Source: Clostridiales bacterium
Lineage (GTDB): Bacteria > Bacillota > Clostridia > Oscillospirales > Oscillospiraceae
Direction of reading: 5' to 3'
Length of the DNA stretch: 64,000 bases
NCBI GenBank assembly: GCA_004557075.1
Contig: SFEX01000005.1
Coordinates: 10,554-74,553 of the forward strand
Shown here: in pieces, positions 58,226-64,000 of the stretch
How the letters are laid out: each line of letters starts with the position of its first letter
How positions within the stretch are numbered: the first letter of the stretch is position 1
Program-made: the position numbers and the translations under genes
Notes under the pieces: generated by a model
The model's input: the letters and a program-made list of their open reading frames with translations, nothing else
What the model was told of the DNA's origin: nothing
Databases searched by the model: none

Positions 58226-59053
58226 TCAATCCTTTCTGTGCATAAGAGCAAGCTGATAAAAAGCGACGGCGCTTGCGGCGGCGACGTTGAGCGAATCAAC
58301 CCCATGGGACATGGGTATGCGCACCGTGTAATCACAGTCGTCGATAGTGCCGGAGGCCAGACCGTCGCCCTCAGTCCCGAGCACTATGGCTAGCTTTTCC
58401 TCGCCCATAAGCGCGGCGTCGTATATCGGCAGGGAATCGTCTCTCAAAGCCATAGCCGCCGTCTTGAAGCCAAGAGCATGAAGCGCATCCTGCCATGAGC
58501 TTTCGCAGTCGAGATATGTCCACGGAACCTGAAAAACAGTACCCATGCTCACTCGCACCGCCCTGCGGTACAGCGGGTCGCTCCCGTTTGAGGTCAGAAG
58601 AACGGCGTCAATCCCCAGCGCCGCTGCCGAGCGGAATATCGCGCCGATATTTGTCGGGTTCATCACGTTTTCGAGCACTGCGATCCTGCTTGCGCCGACG
58701 CATATATCCTCAAGCGAGGGAAGCGGAGGGCGCAGCATGGCGCACAGCATTCCGCGCGTGAGATGAAAGCCCGTAAGCTGGGTCAGAACTTCAAGCTCCG
58801 CCGTGTAAACCGGAATATCTTTACGGTAGCGGGAAAGGATATCCTTAGCCTTGCCGTCTGCGTGCCGCGTTTCCATGAGAAACGAGAGGGGATGGCAGCC
58901 TGCGTCGAGCGCGCGCTCAATGACAAGCGGGCTTTCGGCAATGAACATGGCGTTTTTGGGGTCTTTGCGATTAACAAGCTGATTCTCCGTGAGCCGAGCG
59001 TAAATATCAAGCTCCGGTGCGGAAAAATCCTTTATTTCAATGATATTTGCCAT
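58226..59053 (-). CDS. TrmH/SpoU-family RNA 2'-O-methyltransferase
   Basis: An N-terminal RNA-binding part (about 1-95, similar to SpoU substrate-binding domains) is followed by the knotted SPOUT domain with motif 1 NPTNIGAIFRSAAALG near residue 132, motif 2 IVLGTEGDGL and motif 3 IPMSHGVDSLNVAAASAV. It methylates a ribose in tRNA or rRNA using S-adenosylmethionine; the exact nucleotide is not predictable. The ATG at 59053 follows GGAG. It lies 4 bp before malQ on the same strand. 275 residues. Confidence 0.9.
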   Translation of the reverse strand: MANIIEIKDFSAPELDIYARLTENQLVNRKDPKNAMFIAESPLVIERALDAGCHPLSFLMETRHADGKAKDILSRYRKDIPVYTAELEVLTQLTGFHLTRGMLCAMLRPPLPSLEDICVGASRIAVLENVMNPTNIGAIFRSAAALGIDAVLLTSNGSDPLYRRAVRVSMGTVFQVPWTYLDCESSWQDALHALGFKTAAMALRDDSLPIYDAALMGEEKLAIVLGTEGDGLASGTIDDCDYTVRIPMSHGVDSLNVAAASAVAFYQLALMHRKD

Positions 59054-59327
59054 AGTTATCTCCATTTGAAAGCAATAACAATATATTACCCTCTACCGCG
59101 AATAAATTCAATAGCATTATGATTTATACTCTCTGCACAAAATGTTCGATAATGTTTACACTAAGTTCACAGTTATTTAACAATTATACTATTTGCCGGT
59201 ATTAATATATAAATATACAAATCGCAGAAAAAAGCTGTTAAATCACTCACAAATAATGGGAGTCTTCAAAACTGCGATAAACCAATAGCCTTTAAATTAT
59301 AGGAACATTTTATAAGGAGATGTAAAA

Positions 59328-62018
59328 ATGCGAAAAAATCTAAAGAAGCTCGCAACGATATTCTTGGCAGTTGCAATGATTTTCAGCATTGCCGTTCCGG
59401 CATTTGCCGCGAACGACTCGTATTCCGACACGACTTACGGTTACAGAACCAACGAATATGAGTTTGGCAAGATATCGCATCCTAACAAAGCGACAAGCAC
59501 ACCTGACGGCCTTGTTGATTACATGGGCAACGGCAATGTGGCTGTTTCGGGAAGCGTCGCCGGCGCCGATGAGCAGGGCGACCGGGGTCAGAGCTACTCA
59601 TGGTCTGCTATGGCTTACGGCGACTATGTATATGTCGGTACCTGCTATGCGGCAATGGGTAATACATTGTCAGCCATGGATTCCGTAATGGGTCATGACT
59701 TCGACGAGGACGTCATGCGCGCAGAGCTTAACGCGATTTTCAACGGCACCTTCTTCTACGGTCAGGAGGACGGCGTTGACTCCAAGGGCATACTTGTTAA
59801 GGTCAACGTACATACCGGCGAAATGAAGCTCATCATGTCCAAGTCCCTCAATAATATAGCCCCGCTGTTCCGCAACGCAATAACTTATAATGACAAGCTG
59901 TACTTCTGTGGCAGCGTGGTTGCAAATGGGCGCCCGGGTCTGCCCAGCATTTATGAGATTGATCCCAAGGACGATAGCTTCAAGTGCGTCTATGAGGGCC
60001 TGAGCGATATGAATGAGTATATGCAGGCATACCAAAAGGGCGTATGCACCGGCATCCGCGGTATGGCTGTATATGACGGCAAGCTCGTTGTCAGCAACGT
60101 CGGCGTTGACGGCGGATATATCCTCATTTCCGATAACCCCTCCGAGGGCTTCACGAAGATAGCAACTCAGAGCGATCTTTATAATTATCCCGCTATCCGC
60201 TATGTTGACAGCGTTTACGGCGGCGGTATATGGGAGATCGTTGAGTATAACGGCAGCCTGTATGTTGCGATGTGCTCCGGCACTCCCGAGACCCGCGTAG
60301 GGGACAATATGCGCTCATTTGCCATAATCCGCGGCGACTGCTCCGGCGACTGGAACGACCCTGACGCGTGGAAGTGGACTCCCGTTGTCGGCGATAAAAA
60401 CGACGGAGCGCTTTACACCTTCGGCATTGACCCTGCGCGCACCCGTGCGGCGGCGTGCAATATGTGCATCTACGACGGATATCTGTACATCGGCGAGTAC
60501 AACGACGAGGAGATACCTCTCGAAGAGCTTATCTTCGACCAGGACTTCGGCTTCTTGGCGAGAAACCTTGAGCAGTCTGTAAACCTCTACAGAATGAGCA
60601 TCGGCAGCGACGGCAAGGAGAAAATGGAGCTTGTAATGGGCGAACCGACGGAGATGTTCCCCAACGGCGGCATTCTTTGCAAGGAATCCGGCTTCGGCGA
60701 CTATGAGAACCAGTATATCTGGCAGTCTAAGGTGTTTGACGGCAAGCTGTTTATCGGCACTTTCGACACCAGCTCTCTGCTTGAGCCTCTCGGCCAGTTC
60801 ACAAACGGCGATCTTCTGAAAATGTCTCGTGATGAGTGGGCAAGCCAGTTAAATTATCTCAAGGTCATGCTCCAGCTTATCATCAAGAATAAGACCGAAA
60901 AGCTTATGCCCTATGCGGCAAACACGCTCGTTGAGCAAGCTGCCGACGAGGAGGATGCAGCGCTCACAAGTGAGCAGAAGGACGAGTTGTCCGCATCCAT
61001 CACAGACGGTAGCATCGACGCGGGCTACAGCACCGGCGTTATAGCCACAATGCGCCAGATAAACAAATACCTCGGCGAGCTCAAGGACGTTGTTGAGACA
61101 AACGACATCGAGGGCTTTGTAAATACCTATGAGAAGGCCATAAACCTGTATGAAAAAATAAGTGCCAAGCTGCCCGACAGCATCAAGAACGCTTATGAAA
61201 AGCTCATTAATATCGTGCAGCTTGACAACATGAAGGACCTTGTGACCTGCCTAAAGACCCTTTCCACAGCAGAGCGCGGCTTTGGACTGTACACCATTGA
61301 GTCGAATGACGGCAAGCTCAGCCTAAAGACCATCACAAGAGACGGCTTTGGCGATCCGTTCAACCACGGCCTGCGCACTTTTGCCGCAAACGACAGTCAG
61401 GGCTGGATGGTAATAGGCACGGCTAACCCCTTTATGGGAACGCAGCTCTGGCGCACCACAATAGATGTTCCCGATGCTGATCCCGATATGCCCTTCACCG
61501 ATATAAGCGACTGTATTCAGGATTACCAGGACGCAATACTCTGGGCATACAACAATGACATAACCAAGGGAACTACAGATACGACCTTCAGCCCCAATCA
61601 GGTGTGTACCCGTGCCCAGACGGTCACCTTCCTGTGGCGCGCAATGGGATGCCCCAAGGCAAGCAACACTTCAAATCCGTTTACCGACGTTAGTGTGGGC
61701 AGCTTCTATTACGACGCGGTTTTGTGGGCGGTAGAAAACGGCATAACCCTTGGCACGACGGCAACAACCTTCTCGCCTAACGATACAGTGACCCGCGGTC
61801 AGGTCGTTACCTTCCTCTACAGGGCTGAGGGCAGCCCCTCTGTAAGCGGAAGCTGCGATTTCACCGATGTTCAGCAGGGAACATACTGCTATGACGCGGT
61901 TATCTGGGCGGTAGAAAACGGCGTGACCAAGGGCAAGACGAGCACAACGTTCGCACCCGCCTCCGGCTGCACCAGAGCGCAGATAGTAACCTTCCTGTAC
62001 AGGGATCTTGCTGAATAA
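59328..62018 (+). CDS. S-layer homology domain surface protein with propeller-like N-terminal region
   Basis: A cleavable signal peptide (AVPAFA, cut near residue 28) is followed by about 420 residues with repeated 'YDGKLYxG / YNGSLYVA / YDGYLYIG' strands, suggesting a beta-propeller. Then comes a helical stretch (about 510-650) and a final propeller-like blade. Three SLH domains end the protein (about 720-896: DAILWAYNNDITKG, DAVLWAVENGITLG, DAVIWAVENGVTKG), which anchor it to the pyruvylated cell wall. The ligand is unknown. A 262-bp upstream region is AT-rich with no other gene; AAGGAG precedes the ATG. 896 residues. Confidence 0.85.
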   Translation: MRKNLKKLATIFLAVAMIFSIAVPAFAANDSYSDTTYGYRTNEYEFGKISHPNKATSTPDGLVDYMGNGNVAVSGSVAGADEQGDRGQSYSWSAMAYGDYVYVGTCYAAMGNTLSAMDSVMGHDFDEDVMRAELNAIFNGTFFYGQEDGVDSKGILVKVNVHTGEMKLIMSKSLNNIAPLFRNAITYNDKLYFCGSVVANGRPGLPSIYEIDPKDDSFKCVYEGLSDMNEYMQAYQKGVCTGIRGMAVYDGKLVVSNVGVDGGYILISDNPSEGFTKIATQSDLYNYPAIRYVDSVYGGGIWEIVEYNGSLYVAMCSGTPETRVGDNMRSFAIIRGDCSGDWNDPDAWKWTPVVGDKNDGALYTFGIDPARTRAAACNMCIYDGYLYIGEYNDEEIPLEELIFDQDFGFLARNLEQSVNLYRMSIGSDGKEKMELVMGEPTEMFPNGGILCKESGFGDYENQYIWQSKVFDGKLFIGTFDTSSLLEPLGQFTNGDLLKMSRDEWASQLNYLKVMLQLIIKNKTEKLMPYAANTLVEQAADEEDAALTSEQKDELSASITDGSIDAGYSTGVIATMRQINKYLGELKDVVETNDIEGFVNTYEKAINLYEKISAKLPDSIKNAYEKLINIVQLDNMKDLVTCLKTLSTAERGFGLYTIESNDGKLSLKTITRDGFGDPFNHGLRTFAANDSQGWMVIGTANPFMGTQLWRTTIDVPDADPDMPFTDISDCIQDYQDAILWAYNNDITKGTTDTTFSPNQVCTRAQTVTFLWRAMGCPKASNTSNPFTDVSVGSFYYDAVLWAVENGITLGTTATTFSPNDTVTRGQVVTFLYRAEGSPSVSGSCDFTDVQQGTYCYDAVIWAVENGVTKGKTSTTFAPASGCTRAQIVTFLYRDLAE

Positions 62019-62032
62019 AACACAAATAATCA

Positions 62033-62069
62033 TAGCCCGTGCCTTTTTAAAGGCACGGGCTAATTTTTC
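62033..62069 (+). terminator. Intrinsic terminator after the SLH protein gene
   Basis: TAGCCCGTGCCTTT at 62033-62046 pairs with AAAGGCACGGGCTA at 62049-62062, followed by ATTTTTCG. Confidence 0.9.
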
Positions 62070-62084
62070 GTGTACTCAAAGCTG

Positions 62085-62112
62085 TTGATATTTTCTAAAT
62101 CTATGTTATAAT
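62085..62112 (+). promoter_or_regulatory. Promoter of the Lsa-like ABC-F gene
   Basis: TTGATA at 62085-62090 and TATAAT at 62107-62112 with 16 bp between. The start near 62119 leaves a leader of about 205 nt before the gene. Confidence 0.8.
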
Positions 62113-62142
62113 GATTTCATACCAAACGAAAGCGGTGAAAAA

Positions 62143-62166
62143 ATGTCCAATTTTTCTTGCAGGTAA
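62143..62166 (+). CDS. 7-codon leader peptide MSNFSCR
   Basis: ATG at 62143 opens MSNFSCR then TAA at 62164, with GGTGA-type pairing 7 nt ahead. Codons 4-7 cover the strand 62153-62161 that otherwise blocks the antiterminator. A ribosome stalled here by an antibiotic would therefore switch the attenuator on. Too short for homology evidence; the case rests on position. Confidence 0.6.
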   Translation: MSNFSCR

Positions 62167-62298
62167 AATGAATATGCGGCAGTGCCGGGCTTTATGGTAT
62201 TGCTGCGCCTATTGCAAGAAAGTTATAAGTATATAATGCAACCTTATAGTTGCACTGCTTTAAGCTGCGAGAATTGACTTTCTTGCGGCTTTTATTTT
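62153..62298 (+). promoter_or_regulatory. Ribosome-mediated transcription attenuator of the ABC-F gene
   Basis: Three mutually exclusive pairings are visible. (1) TTTCTTGCA at 62153-62161 with TGCAAGAAA at 62213-62221. (2) GCAAGAAAGT at 62214-62223 with ACTTTCTTGC at 62277-62286, 10 bp. (3) A terminator: 11-bp stem 62263-62273 with 62280-62290, followed by TTTATTTT. Pairing 1 frees pairing 3 (off); a ribosome stalled in the MSNFSCR leader masks strand 1 so that pairing 2 forms and destroys the terminator (on). This is the known logic of antibiotic-inducible vmlR- and erm-type leaders. Confidence 0.85.
62168..62236 (+). CDS. Possible second short leader ORF (22 codons)
   Basis: One base after the first leader's stop an ATG opens a 22-residue Cys/Arg/Tyr-rich ORF that ends at 62236 and runs across the antiterminator's left strand (62214-62223). 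It has only a weak AGGT site and may be a chance frame, or may retune the switch by ribosomes moving through that strand. Confidence 0.35.
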   Translation: MNMRQCRALWYCCAYCKKVISI

Positions 62299-62322
62299 CC
62301 GTAATAAAGGGGTGATCCGGCT

Positions 62323-63792
62323 ATGTCAATGATAAAAGCTGAAAATCTTACATTCGCTTATCCATCGAGCTGCGATAACGTTTTTGAGAACGTGAATTTT
62401 CAAATTGATACCGATTGGAAGCTTGGCTTTGTCGGAAGAAACGGACGGGGCAAAACAACTTTTCTGAACCTGCTGCTCGGGAAATATGAGTATAATGGGA
62501 AGATAATATCCTCCGTGCAGTTTGACTATTTCCCATGTGCCGTTGCGGACAAGAGCAGATCGACGGAGAGCGTTTTGCAGGAGGTTTGCCCTCTTGCGGA
62601 GGAATGGGAGATCATGCGTGAGCTGTCATACCTTGAGGTGGACGCCGACGTGCTTTGGCGGGAATTTGGAACGCTCTCAAACGGAGAGCAGACAAAGACC
62701 CTGCTTGCGGCTCTTTTTCTCAACGACGGACATTTCCTGCTAATAGACGAGCCGACAAATCATCTCGACAGCAAGGCGAGAGAGCTTGTGGCAAAATATC
62801 TGAAAAAGAAGAAGGGCTTTATTCTTGTATCGCACGACCGCAGCTTTCTCGATAGCTGTGTTGACCATATCCTGTCGATAAACAGGGCGAATATTGAGGT
62901 GCAAAGCGGCAATTTCTCGTCATGGATGGCAAACTTTGAGCGTCAGCAGGAATTTGAAGCGGCTCAAAATGAGAAGATTCAAAAGGATATCGGACGTCTG
63001 CAAAAGGCGGTAAAACGCTCGGCGGCATGGTCTGATCAGGTTGAAGCGTCAAAATACGGCGCCGGCGTGCCCGACAGGGGCTATGTCGGCCATAAAGCCG
63101 CGAAAATGATGAAGCGGTCAAAGACTATAGAGGCGAGAGCGCAGAATGCGATCGAGCAAAAATCCGAGCTTCTGAAAAATACTGAAACCTCGGAAAAGCT
63201 AAAGCTTGCGCCACTGCTGCATTATGCAGATGCGCTCGTTTCCCTCCGCGATGTTGCGGCATGCTATGACGGGAGGGCAGTGTGCGAGCCTGTCACTTTC
63301 AATGTGCGCCGAGGCGAGCGGGCAGCGCTGGACGGGAGAAACGGAAGCGGCAAAAGCAGCCTGCTGAAGCTCATAAATGGCGAGCATATCGAGCATACGG
63401 GCACATTGGAGCTCGCTTCCGGTATCGTCATATCATATGTGCCGCAGGACACATCGCATTTACGGGGGAATTTATCGGATTTTGCGTATGAGAATCATAT
63501 AGATGAAAGCCTTATGAAGGCTATCCTGCGAAAAATGGATTTTGAACGGATACAGTTTGAAAAGGATATGCAGGATTTTTCGGGCGGGCAAAAGAAGAAG
63601 GTTCTCATTGCAAAAAGCATCTGCGAACAGGCGCACTTGTATGTGTGGGATGAGCCGCTCAATTACATTGACATTTATTCGCGCATGCAAATTGAACAGG
63701 TCATAAAGGAGTTTTCCCCTGCGATGGTTTTCGTTGAACACGACAGCGCTTTCAGAGCAGCTATAGCGACAAAAACCATTCAGCTAAAATGA
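62323..63792 (+). CDS. ABC-F ribosomal protection protein, Lsa-like
   Basis: A 489-residue twin-ABC protein without membrane segments. The first domain has Walker A GRNGRGKTT near residue 39, signature TLSNGEQTK and DEPTNHLD; the second has Walker A GRNGSGKSS near residue 341, signature DFSGGQKKK and the altered Walker B VWDEPLNYID. The NYID variant, the length and the basic linker (about 190-290) are hallmarks of Lsa/Vga-type proteins, which displace lincosamides, pleuromutilins and streptogramin A from the ribosome. The inducible attenuator upstream supports antibiotic protection. AAAGGGGTGA precedes the ATG. The exact drug profile cannot be told from the sequence. Confidence 0.88.
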   Translation: MSMIKAENLTFAYPSSCDNVFENVNFQIDTDWKLGFVGRNGRGKTTFLNLLLGKYEYNGKIISSVQFDYFPCAVADKSRSTESVLQEVCPLAEEWEIMRELSYLEVDADVLWREFGTLSNGEQTKTLLAALFLNDGHFLLIDEPTNHLDSKARELVAKYLKKKKGFILVSHDRSFLDSCVDHILSINRANIEVQSGNFSSWMANFERQQEFEAAQNEKIQKDIGRLQKAVKRSAAWSDQVEASKYGAGVPDRGYVGHKAAKMMKRSKTIEARAQNAIEQKSELLKNTETSEKLKLAPLLHYADALVSLRDVAACYDGRAVCEPVTFNVRRGERAALDGRNGSGKSSLLKLINGEHIEHTGTLELASGIVISYVPQDTSHLRGNLSDFAYENHIDESLMKAILRKMDFERIQFEKDMQDFSGGQKKKVLIAKSICEQAHLYVWDEPLNYIDIYSRMQIEQVIKEFSPAMVFVEHDSAFRAAIATKTIQLK

Positions 63793-63853
63793 TATAGGAG
63801 CAGTACCATACATCCGTGTACCTTTCAACTCGACAGCCATGACCTGAAAGCAC

Positions 63854-63893
63854 AAAAAACCTCTTTTGCCATAGCAGACAAAAGAGGTTTTTA
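63854..63893 (+). terminator. Intrinsic terminator after the ABC-F gene
   Basis: AAAAACCTCTTTTG ending at 63868 pairs with CAAAAGAGGTTTTT at 63879-63892, flanked by A and T runs. Confidence 0.88.
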
Positions 63894-63938
63894 TATTTAT
63901 CCAAAGTACAGTTTACAAGGGACTACACAGGGTAACGG

Positions 63939-63970
63939 TCTGACGGGAGGATTACCGCCCGTCAGATTTT
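63939..63970 (+). terminator. Second hairpin with T run near the window end
   Basis: TCTGACGGG at 63939-63947 pairs with CCCGTCAGA at 63958-63966, followed by TTTTCC. It may be a terminator or the start of a leader belonging to a gene beyond the window. No gene is visible in 63893-64000. Confidence 0.55.
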
Positions 63971-64000
63971 CCATGTAATGTTCAAGCTGTCGCTTGTGGC

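Overview
The window looks like about 64 kb of a gut-type anaerobic clostridium (Bacillota, Clostridia, probably Oscillospirales-like). The signs are a str operon with Gram-positive S12, an FHA-FtsW fusion, an electron-bifurcating-type [FeFe] hydrogenase, an SLH-domain surface protein, A/G-rich ribosome binding sites with many GTG and TTG starts, and core genes of moderate GC broken by AT-richer mobile segments. This placement rests on gene content and protein style only. I saw no rRNA, tRNA or CRISPR array.

Layout. 1-4330 is a mobile-element graveyard: the tail of a small gene, a DUF3800 gene paired with an unrecognised 461-codon gene, a truncated HTH replication gene whose 3' end collides with it, and a very AT-rich alpha/beta hydrolase with a chimeric N-terminus. 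4360-7180 is a LysR regulator divergent from a ferredoxin-like gene, with a 16-bp perfect palindrome between them, then a frameshifted DUF92 membrane-protein gene. 7377-11922 is the str operon (rpsL-rpsG-fusA-tuf) with a strong promoter and terminator. 11935-20053 holds DUF4830, a pseudouridine synthase, a PucR/CdaR-type regulator, ftsE-ftsX, a signal-peptide-only ORF, an S41 protease, greA and lysS.

20180-28031 is an integrative element: a TIGR04076 protein, a zinc-ribbon repeat protein, a broken EFR1 ferredoxin, parA-parB, three tandem Xis-like genes (one internally deleted, one with an amber codon) and a Tn916-type integrase. It is bracketed by two similar hairpins sharing a 15-bp direct repeat. 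28052-31248 has a frameshifted acetyltransferase, an HTH/zinc-ribbon regulator and a PadR-DUF1700-DUF4097 operon. 31307-46034 is metabolic and envelope core: a four-gene FtsW-PBP-ABC-F-YdcF operon, NusG-II/Gx transporter, Mrp-NifX, SGNH and EEP hydrolases, glyA, RidA and threonine dehydratase. 46114-59053 carries a large lipoprotein, the hydrogenase operon (nuoE-nuoF-hydA), a divergent Crp-type regulator driving an ABC uptake operon, YitT, malQ and a TrmH methylase. 59328-63792 has an 896-residue SLH protein and an Lsa-like ABC-F gene.

The two most notable items are: (1) a dispersed 266-273 bp element with about 27-bp terminal inverted repeats and two internal hairpin arms. It is present three times (14452, 17727, 56459), each time 2-4 bp after a stop codon and in the same orientation relative to the upstream gene; (2) a complete ribosome-mediated attenuator before the Lsa-like ABC-F gene: promoter, 7-codon leader peptide, and mutually exclusive anti-antiterminator, antiterminator and terminator stems, all base-paired in the sequence.
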